Positions 1-6,491 of a stretch of 6,995 nucleotides of DNA are shown here, piece by piece (position 1 is the first letter of the stretch; each line of letters opens with the position of its first letter). Position numbers and translations under genes: made by a program. The notes beneath the pieces are model-generated. The model searched no databases. It had not been told where the DNA came from and was given only the letters and a program-made list of their open reading frames with translations. This DNA is from RGIG4079 sp045576735. GTDB taxonomy: Bacteria > Bacteroidota > Bacteroidia > Bacteroidales > Muribaculaceae. The stretch lies in contig JAZNGZ010000038.1 of assembly GCA_045576735.1 (NCBI GenBank), forward strand, positions 1-6,995, in the 5' to 3' direction.

Positions 1-29
1 TCCTTTTTTTATTTTGCTAATTAAACCTT

Positions 30-137
30 TTTTTCTGAGATTCGCTCTTTGGGGCTACGCGCCCCAACCGCTGGGCAAACCCGCGGTGTTTTTCATATTA
101 TTTTCACCGCTGGTGTCGCACTTCGGTTTGGAATCTT
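30..137 (-). repeat. GC-rich hairpin block, probable interspersed intergenic repeat
   Basis: This stretch is much richer in GC than its surroundings and is dense in symmetry. There is a perfect GGGGC/GCCCC hairpin at 51-65, a gcggtg/caccgc pair at 83-88 and 105-110, the direct repeat ACCGCTGG at 67-74 and 106-113, and outer arms GATTC (39-43) and GAATC (131-135). Read on the - strand it gives a peptide-like string with fragments such as TPRVCPAVGARSPKERISEK, but the frame is broken by a stop and has no start codon, so it is not called as a gene. I recall similar strings being predicted again and again in intergenic regions of Bacteroidales genomes. That is memory and was not searched. Alternatives are a terminator or small RNA of a gene to the left of the window. 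Confidence 0.4.
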
Positions 138-210
138 CACATTTAATATTTTGATATAGCATAAATTATAAAGACTATTGTTAAAAAAAATAAAAAGTGA
201 ACAACCTTGA

Positions 211-241
211 TTGGAATTTTTACGTAAATTAGGGATATTTG
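211..241 (+). promoter_or_regulatory. Possible promoter of the mini-RHS operon
   Basis: TTGG at 211-214 is followed after 19 bases by GATATTTG at 234-241. The second element differs at one base from the Bacteroidetes -7 box TAnnTTTG, and the first resembles the -33 element. Transcription would start near 248, leaving a leader of about 33 bases. AAGGT at 266-270, ten bases before the ATG at 281, is a weak Shine-Dalgarno-like sequence. The region is AT-rich, so chance matches are likely. Confidence 0.35.
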
Positions 242-280
242 TGAAACCAAATATAATTAATCTTTAAGGTAAAAAACACC

Positions 281-1255
281 ATGAAAATAGCAAGATTAAA
301 GATGGTCATCTTATTTTATGTCATTGTTGTTGGTTCAATGATGGGGAATATGATAATAAAAACGCACAATCTACCCCAAAATGGGGATAATTTCACAAAA
401 ACGAGAATATCATTTATAGCACCCGGAGATTCGGGAAAGAATGTGGTTTGGGATTTTTCTAAAGCACAGGTTATAGACGGAAATACAAAAGTTTTTTATA
501 GTGTCATTGATGATTCGTTAATTAATGCAACCGAATACTGCACATTGATGGGAGAGGTAATGAACACCTCATCGCAGCCTTATCGTTATGGAGGGAAAGA
601 ATTGGTAACATTGGGTGGTTTGAACCTTAGCGACTTTGGAGCTCGTTGGCTCGACTCCCCCAGTGGCACATTTACAACAATGGATCCACTCTGTGAAAAA
701 TACACTCAATATTCTCCATATTTGTATTGTGCTGGTAATCCTATAAAATACATTGATCCGAGTGGAAAATTCAAAATTTCTGTTCAAGATGCAAAAATTA
801 GTCCGGCAATAAATTTATATTTGAAAAGGGGAATTTCTAAAGTGTTGGAAAATCCGAAAATAGTAAAAGCATTAATGAAAAATGGGGAATTTACGAGAGA
901 GCAACTAAACGAGGATTTTATGTATGGAAAGGGTCCGATAATTCAATTAGACCCATATATTGATTATTATGGGTTGTTTGTTCCAAAAGAGGGTTCGGAT
1001 GAACTAAAAATAAAAATGGATGTAGTTCTAGATTTAGAGAACGCCGATGGAATAAAAAAAGACGCATTATTGTTTTTAATTGCAGTAATTATTTTGCATG
1101 AGTATGTTCATTATGGAGATAACCAAGATGGTGTTCAGCAGGAAGTAGAAGAGGGAGTCCAATTTGAAATGGATGCATATGGAGTTGAAGTAACAGAATA
1201 TAATATGGAGATAATTATTCAAGAATGGATTAATAGACAAAATATAAATGAGTAG
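281..1255 (+). CDS. Mini-RHS protein with C-terminal metallopeptidase toxin-like domain
   Basis: This is a 324-residue exported protein built from three parts. Residues 7-26 form a hydrophobic signal or anchor segment. Residues about 31-93 (NLPQNGDN...APGDSGKNVVWDFS) resemble the N-terminal exported domain I associate with Bacteroidales RHS/YD-repeat proteins. Residues 99-162 are a classical RHS core (PYRYGGKEL, GARW, TTMDPLCEKY, SPYLYCAGNP), ending in the DPSG motif (159-162) that marks the boundary to variable toxin tips. The tip (163-324) carries HEYVHYGD at 273-280, an HExxH zinc-site motif with His273, Glu274 and His277. Acidic residues follow at 288-296 that could supply a third ligand. 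This fits the metallopeptidase-toxin class (Tox-MPTase3-like, from memory). Ordinary RHS proteins exceed 1,000 residues; here the whole repeat body is missing, in frame. It may be an active small effector, a silent donor cassette or a degenerate copy. The stop overlaps the next gene by 8 bases. Confidence 0.75.
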   Translation: MKIARLKMVILFYVIVVGSMMGNMIIKTHNLPQNGDNFTKTRISFIAPGDSGKNVVWDFSKAQVIDGNTKVFYSVIDDSLINATEYCTLMGEVMNTSSQPYRYGGKELVTLGGLNLSDFGARWLDSPSGTFTTMDPLCEKYTQYSPYLYCAGNPIKYIDPSGKFKISVQDAKISPAINLYLKRGISKVLENPKIVKALMKNGEFTREQLNEDFMYGKGPIIQLDPYIDYYGLFVPKEGSDELKIKMDVVLDLENADGIKKDALLFLIAVIILHEYVHYGDNQDGVQQEVEEGVQFEMDAYGVEVTEYNMEIIIQEWINRQNINE

Positions 1256-1586
1256 AATTAGGATTGTTTTTATTTTTATAGTTATGTCGTGCGTTTCATG
1301 CATGTATTCAGAACAACATAAAAAAGAGGATTATAGTATACATGCCGAGGTTGATAATGTAGCTTTGGATTCAATCAAAATCATAAATAGAATTTATGAA
1401 GATGAAAGAGTACATGGACTAATCTCGTTTAATGATTCAAATGAAATTGAGTGTAAAATTGAGAAGTTTATGCCTAATGTTTGGGTTGTTAAGATGATGC
1501 ACAAGAAAGGTTTGATTTATTGCGATGCAGTAATTGAGAAAAAAGAAGATTATGATGTATTGGATTTGCAAGTTTATGAAAAATAA
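1248..1586 (+). CDS. Small lipoprotein, candidate immunity protein
   Basis: I do not recognise this 112-residue protein. It begins with a short basic stretch (MSRIR), a hydrophobic core (IVFIFIVM) and two cysteines in SCVSC. Lipidation could occur at Cys15 (VMSC) or Cys18 (CVSC), neither being an ideal lipobox, so it is probably an envelope lipoprotein. The mature part is acidic to mixed, with alternating hydrophobic strands (GLISFNDSNEIECKIEKF, NVWVVKMM, GLIYCDAVIEKK) that suggest a small beta-rich domain. The start overlaps the mini-RHS stop by 8 bases and its end overlaps the next gene by 11, so translational coupling is likely. A position directly after a toxin tip is where immunity genes of polymorphic toxins sit, and a periplasmic lipoprotein could neutralise an exported metallopeptidase. 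That role is inference from position only. Confidence 0.65.
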   Translation: MSRIRIVFIFIVMSCVSCMYSEQHKKEDYSIHAEVDNVALDSIKIINRIYEDERVHGLISFNDSNEIECKIEKFMPNVWVVKMMHKKGLIYCDAVIEKKEDYDVLDLQVYEK

Positions 1587-1956
1587 AAGGATAATCAGGC
1601 TGTTTTTAGCATTAATATTTGCTTTATTTAATGGATTGTATATTTGGGGGCAAAGTAATGAAAGTTGCATATTGCATGATATATTCTATGGTGAGGATAT
1701 AAAGGCGGTTATGTGTTTTAATGGGAAAGCGCAAATAGAAATATATAGCCCTAAATATAGGGTGTGGAATGCTTTATGCGAGACAAATGAAATGTTGTTT
1801 ACTGACAACCAAAAATGTGATATAAAATTATTGCGATTTGATAAAATAGGGAATATTTATTTGGTGGAAGTTGAAGTGAATAATAAATTAATTAAATATT
1901 TATTTCGTCAAAAAGGAGATAATGTCACTAAATATAAAAGTTATATAGTACCTTAA
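1576..1956 (+). CDS. Small secreted protein of unknown function, candidate second immunity protein
   Basis: This is an unrecognised protein of 126 residues. An upstream in-frame ATG at 1534 would add 14 residues, but I chose the ATG at 1576 because it begins a normal signal peptide: MKNKR, then a hydrophobic core RLFLALIFALFNGLYIW, with cleavage plausible near GQS at 25-27. The longer start would put a charged and tryptophan/cysteine-containing stretch before it and bury the signal. The mature part holds three further cysteines (31, 47, 68) and one at 81, so disulfides are possible if periplasmic. Strand-like segments (KAQIEIYS, IYLVEVEV, KLIKYLF) suggest a small beta fold. It overlaps the preceding lipoprotein gene by 11 bases and shares its strongly AT-rich composition, so the three genes look like one transferred cassette. 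Function is unknown; immunity or an accessory role is inference. Confidence 0.65.
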   Translation: MKNKRIIRLFLALIFALFNGLYIWGQSNESCILHDIFYGEDIKAVMCFNGKAQIEIYSPKYRVWNALCETNEMLFTDNQKCDIKLLRFDKIGNIYLVEVEVNNKLIKYLFRQKGDNVTKYKSYIVP

Positions 1957-2089
1957 AATATGATGGGGGTTTGCGAAAATATCAATTTGACCGGTTGGAT
2001 ATGATGATGCTCCTGATTCAGTAAAATTTATAATCTATAAAGATTGTTAAATGTCTATATGTAATTTATGAAATAGGCATTTTATATAA

Positions 2090-2123
2090 CGAAATATGGC
2101 AAAATGGGTCGAAATATGCAAAA
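2090..2123 (+). repeat. Short tandem direct repeat upstream of a promoter
   Basis: CGAAATATG(G)CAAAA occurs at 2090-2104 and again, one base shorter, at 2110-2123. The 20-base period is close to two helical turns. The second copy covers the position of the -33 element of the promoter whose -7 box is at 2130-2137, so a regulator site is conceivable. The DNA is AT-rich and the repeat is short, so chance is possible. Confidence 0.35.
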
Positions 2124-2129
2124 GTTTAT

Positions 2130-2137
2130 TATATTTG
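2130..2137 (+). promoter_or_regulatory. Bacteroidetes-type -7 box for the lipoprotein/DUF5723 operon
   Basis: TATATTTG matches the Bacteroidetes sigma-ABfr -7 consensus TAnnTTTG exactly and continues as CAAA, as does the hip promoter box in this window. Transcription would begin near 2144, giving a leader of about 40 bases to the ATG at 2185. No clear TTTG -33 element is visible about 20 bases upstream. There is no Shine-Dalgarno sequence before 2185, only an A/T-rich leader, which is usual in this phylum. Confidence 0.55.
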
Positions 2138-2184
2138 CAAAAAATATATAAGCTAATACCAAAATTATAACCCTAATAAATTAA

Positions 2185-3939
2185 ATGAGAACCAAAGCAT
2201 TATTACGTTCTGCCATAGCTATGCTTATGGGCGGAATTGTCGTAACCGGGTGTATCGACGATAATTATGATTTGTCGGATATTGACACAACGACCGAACT
2301 CCAAGTAAAAGATCTTGTATTGCCATTGGATATCGACGAGATTGCAATGGAAAATATTGTTCAAATCGAGGATACCGGAATGGTAAAGGTGATTAACGGC
2401 GAGTATGTTGTGCTCGATTCGGGCACATATAAGTCAGATGAGATTATTATCCCCTCATTAACAATTCCTGCTCCAACGGTGGCTCCTATTAAATCACACA
2501 TTACGTTGGTAGAGAATAATACACCATCATCGATGAAGGCTCTACCTCAATTCCCTATGCGATTTGATATAGGTACGCAAATGAGTTCTTTTACATATAA
2601 ACAAAGCAATGTCACCGAATACATTGTCGACATGGATATGATTGGAGCCGAATTTGATATAATGATTGATTTGGTTGTTGAGGGATTGGAAAATAATATC
2701 AAGTCGTGGACATTGGAAGATTTCAAAATGCAATTCCCCAAGGGTTTGACCGGCGAATCAAATATAGGTACATATAATCCCGAAACAGGGCTTGTCGAAA
2801 TAGGCTCTTTGAAAGTGGAAGGAAGTACTGTTCGTTTTAAAATGTCAATAACCGAGGTTGATTTGAATAAAGCCGGAGCGGTATTTGATCACGCTACCCA
2901 TTCATTTACTTTTGGTGATGAAATAGGTATTAAATCGGGCTTTGTAACCGTGGGAGCAGAAGATGTAATTTCGGTTGCAAATATCCCTTCGGTAGCCGAT
3001 TTCAATATCATATTCACAATGGGTGAAATAAATGTAAACGTGTTTGGTGGCACTGTTCAATATTCGATTGAAGGTATCAATATCGCTGATATTCCTATCA
3101 CCGGAATTCCCGATATTTTAAGTCAAAACTTGACTGATATTTCACTTGTGAATCCTCAAGTTTATATCTGTTTCAGCAATCCATTAGGAACAAATTTCGG
3201 CCTTTATGCTCAAACAGGTTTGACTCTTACCGCTAAGCGTCGCAATCAACCCGACCAATCTTATTCGATTGATAATGAATATTTCAAATTGGCTTGTGAA
3301 GGGTGTCAAGGTTGTCAATTCTGCTTGTCACCAACCGACCCGGGGACAGGCAATTATTGGGGTAAATTCGTGAACGCACAGCATGTGCCGTTTACTTCGC
3401 TATCTAATGTGCTTTCGGGTAACGGACTACCCAATGCAATAGGTATTAAGCTTAATAACCCATGTGTTCCTGCTCAAAAAATAGGACATTTCCCATTGGG
3501 CGCAAACTTAGGTCGCATGACCGGTTGTTACACTATTTACGCTCCATTGCAGCTTAAAGATGGCTCAAAAATCATCTATTCAAGCACCGAAAAAGGATGG
3601 TGGGACGAAGAGGTGGCAAAGGTTACTATCAAAAAACTCCAAGTAAATGCATCGATAACCAACGACCTCCCTGTTGATATTGAGATAACCGGATATCCTA
3701 TCGATGTGAATGGTAACCAAATCAATGATGTAGTGATTGAAGGTTTGACAGTGAAATCGGGTTCGGTCGATGAGCCACTCGAAATAAAAATCACAGGCGA
3801 AATAAAAGACCTTGATGGTATCACATTTGTGGCTAAGGCTAAGGCAACTCCTCAACAAGAGTCGCTTCGTCCTAACGAACATATTATCCTTAAAAACATA
3901 AAAGTGATGATTTCAGGCAACTATATAACCGAATTATAA
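2185..3939 (+). CDS. Bacteroidales envelope lipoprotein with CxxCxxCxxC cluster
   Basis: This 584-residue protein has a lipoprotein signal peptide (basic MRTKALLR, hydrophobic core, lipobox VTGC, lipidated Cys23). An acidic stretch follows (IDDNYDLSDIDTT), of the kind that can route Bacteroidetes lipoproteins to the cell surface. The rest is a long, strand-rich protein with alternating hydrophobic residues and several similar-looking segments (for example VEIGSLKVEGSTVRFKMSI and VVIEGLTVKSGSV), suggesting repeated beta-sandwich-like domains. I cannot assign an enzymatic function. A tight cysteine cluster at 371, 374, 377 and 380, with further cysteines at 329, 427 and 448, is the only metal- or disulfide-like motif. 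It is followed after 22 bases by a DUF5723-type outer-membrane protein, and the two are probably co-transcribed and may cooperate at the outer membrane. The start is supported because the signal peptide begins exactly there. Confidence 0.8.
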   Translation: MRTKALLRSAIAMLMGGIVVTGCIDDNYDLSDIDTTTELQVKDLVLPLDIDEIAMENIVQIEDTGMVKVINGEYVVLDSGTYKSDEIIIPSLTIPAPTVAPIKSHITLVENNTPSSMKALPQFPMRFDIGTQMSSFTYKQSNVTEYIVDMDMIGAEFDIMIDLVVEGLENNIKSWTLEDFKMQFPKGLTGESNIGTYNPETGLVEIGSLKVEGSTVRFKMSITEVDLNKAGAVFDHATHSFTFGDEIGIKSGFVTVGAEDVISVANIPSVADFNIIFTMGEINVNVFGGTVQYSIEGINIADIPITGIPDILSQNLTDISLVNPQVYICFSNPLGTNFGLYAQTGLTLTAKRRNQPDQSYSIDNEYFKLACEGCQGCQFCLSPTDPGTGNYWGKFVNAQHVPFTSLSNVLSGNGLPNAIGIKLNNPCVPAQKIGHFPLGANLGRMTGCYTIYAPLQLKDGSKIIYSSTEKGWWDEEVAKVTIKKLQVNASITNDLPVDIEITGYPIDVNGNQINDVVIEGLTVKSGSVDEPLEIKITGEIKDLDGITFVAKAKATPQQESLRPNEHIILKNIKVMISGNYITEL

Positions 3940-3961
3940 ACCGTAAAACTGACTATTAATC

Positions 3962-5326
3962 ATGAATAAATATATTAAAACAGCGATTATTTCGGCTACT
4001 GCGGTATTATCATTTGGTGCAGTGGCTCAAAACACAAATTCAGCTTATTTTACCGAGGGTTATACTCATCGTTATCAACTTAACCCGGCTTTTGATAATG
4101 AGAAAAATTTCATCTCTATCCCCGGTGTTGGTAACATAAATGTCGCAACTCACGGAACGATAGGACTCGACAATATCTTCTATAATGTTGATGGAAAGAC
4201 AACCACATTTATGAATCCTGCGGTTGACGCTTCTTTTTTGAATGATATAAACGATGTGAGCCGATTGGCAGGTGATGTGAATATCAATTTGTTGAGTGCC
4301 GGGTTTAAGGCGTTTAACGGGTATAATACCGTGAGCATTAATGTAAGAGGAAATCTTAATACACACCTTCCCAAAACAATATTCTCTTTCATGAAAGAGG
4401 GTGTGGAAAATAAAACTTACGACATTTCCGACTTTGATGCGCATGCCGATGTGTATGGCGAAATTGCTCTCGGTCACTCTCACAAACTTGGCGACAAATG
4501 GCGCGTGGGTGGTGCCGTGAAGTTCCTTCTTGGAGGCGCTAACATTGATGCCAAATTCAATAAAGCAGAATTGACACTTGGCGAAGATGAGTGGAGTGCA
4601 ATTACAAATGCCGAGGTGCAAGCAAGTGTGAAAGGTCTCACTTATGAGCATGATATAAACAAGGAAACAGGTCATGAATATGTAAGTGGAATGGATGTAG
4701 ACGGTATGGGGTTAAATGGCTTTGGTATGGCATTTGATTTGGGTGCTGAGTTCAAGCCTAATCAAGACTGGGCGTTCAGTGCTGCCCTACTCGACCTCGG
4801 TTTTATTAACTGGAATAACAATATGGTGGCATCGACAGGTGGTGATAAATCGTTTACCACATCAACCTATTCATTTAATGTTGATGAAGATGCGCCAAAT
4901 AATTTCAGTGATGAGTTTGATATGATGATGAACGACCTCTCGGCTCTTTATGAGCTTGAAGATGAGGGTGATGCCGGCTCTCGCACAACAACACTGGGTG
5001 CTACTCTCAATCTTGGTGCAGAATTCACCTTGCCTGTTTATCGCAACCTCAAATTTGGATTGCTCAACTCTACTCGTATTCAAGGCGATTATTCGTGGAC
5101 CGAATTCCGTTTGTCGGCAAATATCAATCCGGTGAAACCCTTCTCGGCCGGAGCAAACTTTGCCGTGGGCACTTATGGTTGCTCATTTGGCTGGTTGATG
5201 AATGTGAATGTCACCGGTTTCAACATGTTTGTGGGCATGGATCATTTTATGGGTAAACTCACAAAACAAGGTCTACCCCTTTCATCAAATGCAAGTGTAA
5301 ACATGGGTATCAATATCCCATTCTAA
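3962..5326 (+). CDS. DUF5723-like outer-membrane beta-barrel protein
   Basis: This 454-residue protein has a clear signal peptide with cleavage after AVA (residues 20-22), giving a mature N-terminus QNTNSAYF. The segment NSAYFTEGYTHRYQLNPAF (about residues 26-44), followed by a glycine-rich 'PGVGNINV' stretch, is what I recall for the DUF5723 family of Bacteroidetes. The remainder alternates hydrophobic and polar residues with many glycines and aromatic ends (for example HADVYGEIALGHSHKL, WRVGGAVKFLLGGANI, FGMAFDLGAEF). The protein ends in a terminal phenylalanine (NMGINIPF), typical of outer-membrane barrels inserted by BamA. Function within the family is unknown; transport or surface structural roles are possible. 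It has no Shine-Dalgarno sequence and lies 22 bases after the lipoprotein gene, so they form one operon that ends at the hairpin at 5350-5382. Confidence 0.8.
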   Translation: MNKYIKTAIISATAVLSFGAVAQNTNSAYFTEGYTHRYQLNPAFDNEKNFISIPGVGNINVATHGTIGLDNIFYNVDGKTTTFMNPAVDASFLNDINDVSRLAGDVNINLLSAGFKAFNGYNTVSINVRGNLNTHLPKTIFSFMKEGVENKTYDISDFDAHADVYGEIALGHSHKLGDKWRVGGAVKFLLGGANIDAKFNKAELTLGEDEWSAITNAEVQASVKGLTYEHDINKETGHEYVSGMDVDGMGLNGFGMAFDLGAEFKPNQDWAFSAALLDLGFINWNNNMVASTGGDKSFTTSTYSFNVDEDAPNNFSDEFDMMMNDLSALYELEDEGDAGSRTTTLGATLNLGAEFTLPVYRNLKFGLLNSTRIQGDYSWTEFRLSANINPVKPFSAGANFAVGTYGCSFGWLMNVNVTGFNMFVGMDHFMGKLTKQGLPLSSNASVNMGINIPF

Positions 5327-5349
5327 AAGAAATATAATAAACAGAATAG

Positions 5350-5382
5350 CAACCGGGAGCCTCTCAATGAGGCTCCCGGTTG
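5350..5382. terminator. Shared bidirectional hairpin terminator
   Basis: A perfect 14-base-pair GC-rich stem (arms 5350-5363 and 5369-5382) closes a five-base loop TCAAT. It lies 23 bases after the stop of the outer-membrane protein gene and only two bases from the stop of the convergent hipA gene at 5385-5387, so it can end both transcripts. There is no immediate U-tract; on the + strand a run of five T follows at 5395-5399, inside hipA. Confidence 0.85.
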
Positions 5383-5384
5383 GC

Positions 5385-6491
5385 TTATATAAGGTTTTTC
5401 TTCTTGATTTTTTCGCAGCCGGTTGTAACTTGTGAAATTATTTCTAAACAACGGGCTTTTTTTATTTTGATGTTTTGTCCTACGATTATCACATCGTTAA
5501 GAGTTGGATTTCCATTCATATTTACCGATGTGGCATGTTCGCCATTGCACCCTGCCGGACAATGAGTAAGGTCATAGGCCGGAGCAAGTTGCCATTTATT
5601 GTTGTGGTAGATGAAACTGAAATTTTTGGCGTGGTCATCTTTATTTTCGGTTAATATATTGAAAATCATACGTCGGTACATTTCTTCTACCTGCAGAGGA
5701 TCTTGAGTTAAATAACCGGTGAGTTGTAGCAAAGTGCGATAATCAAGCATAGGCTGATGTATCGATTCGTTAAGAAGAGCTCCTGCAGTGGCGACATGAA
5801 GTCTATTGCCGCAGTTGTCTATGTCAAATCGTTTTGTTGCAAAATATTTATTTTCCAATAGTTTGAAATCGGGTATTGTTATTCCGCAATTGCGAGCGGC
5901 AATGTTATACTCAAATTCCATATTTCCCATATTAATAGGGTCGTAAGTGTGTCGGAATTTAACTATCCATTCTCCATCATGGTCGTGATAGAGGCATTTG
6001 GGGCGACACCCCCCCGAATTTCCACTATTGAAATATAGCATGTCTATATCTTTATCACTTTTATCAGATAAAATGTCGAGAGCTATTTCTTGCAAATGAT
6101 GAAGTAAAGGCAGTGTTTTTTTCTCATTAGGCATTATTTCGGGAATATAACATAGAGCACCCATTCCCGATGTTCCTACAATACTTAATCGTTGAATGGG
6201 GTTTAATGTTGTTTCATCGATGTTTTGCTTTTTAAGCATTCTATTGAGAAGGTATCGACCATAACCATCGGGCAAACTATCTTCAAATATGCCAAAATTA
6301 CCCCAAAATGGAGTCTCTTTGGCTATGAATAGATCGGGTTTTAAAGGTAGGTCGAGAGGAGAGATTGAAAATCCGTTAATCAACCAATCTTTATCATACT
6401 GAAATGCACACCTTAAGCTATCGGGTGTCATTGTGAGTCGTCCTACAAGGGTGTTATGAAACAATACATTAAGAGCGTTGATTGATTTCAT
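5385..6491 (-). CDS. hipA: HipA-family serine/threonine kinase toxin
   Basis: This 368-residue protein has the full HipA layout. The N-terminal subdomain (about 1-115) holds FWGNFGIFEDSLPDGYGRYLL and GTSGMGAL (106-113). The glycine-rich ATP-binding element GNSGGCRPK is at 157-165 and the likely ATP-contacting lysine is Lys178 in WIVKF. ATKRFD is at 218-223, the catalytic loop NKDDHAKN at 283-290 (Asp285 matches the catalytic base of E. coli HipA, Asn290 the metal ligand), and the DFG-like YDLT at 306-309 has Asp307. All key kinase residues are present, so it is probably active. E. coli HipA phosphorylates glutamyl-tRNA synthetase; the target here is unknown. It is shorter than E. coli HipA (440 residues). 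Cys162 replaces the alanine I expect in GGARPK. Its ATG lies inside the antitoxin gene (23-base overlap), with GGAA seven bases upstream, pointing to translational coupling. Confidence 0.92.
   Translation of the reverse strand: MKSINALNVLFHNTLVGRLTMTPDSLRCAFQYDKDWLINGFSISPLDLPLKPDLFIAKETPFWGNFGIFEDSLPDGYGRYLLNRMLKKQNIDETTLNPIQRLSIVGTSGMGALCYIPEIMPNEKKTLPLLHHLQEIALDILSDKSDKDIDMLYFNSGNSGGCRPKCLYHDHDGEWIVKFRHTYDPINMGNMEFEYNIAARNCGITIPDFKLLENKYFATKRFDIDNCGNRLHVATAGALLNESIHQPMLDYRTLLQLTGYLTQDPLQVEEMYRRMIFNILTENKDDHAKNFSFIYHNNKWQLAPAYDLTHCPAGCNGEHATSVNMNGNPTLNDVIIVGQNIKIKKARCLEIISQVTTGCEKIKKKNLI

Noticed and set aside
1076..1303. A 75-codon - strand frame that looks hydrophobic.
   Set aside because: It is antisense to the HExxH region of the mini-RHS gene and the start of the lipoprotein gene; its hydrophobicity reflects AT-rich complementary codons.
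3580..3882. Two overlapping - strand open frames of 82-100 codons inside the lipoprotein gene.
   Set aside because: They are shadows of the + strand coding sequence with no recognisable protein features.
4040..4675. Long open frame of 211 codons on the - strand.
   Set aside because: It lies wholly inside the DUF5723-type gene, whose signal peptide and barrel pattern are convincing. The antisense product shows no domain logic and no promoter or start context.
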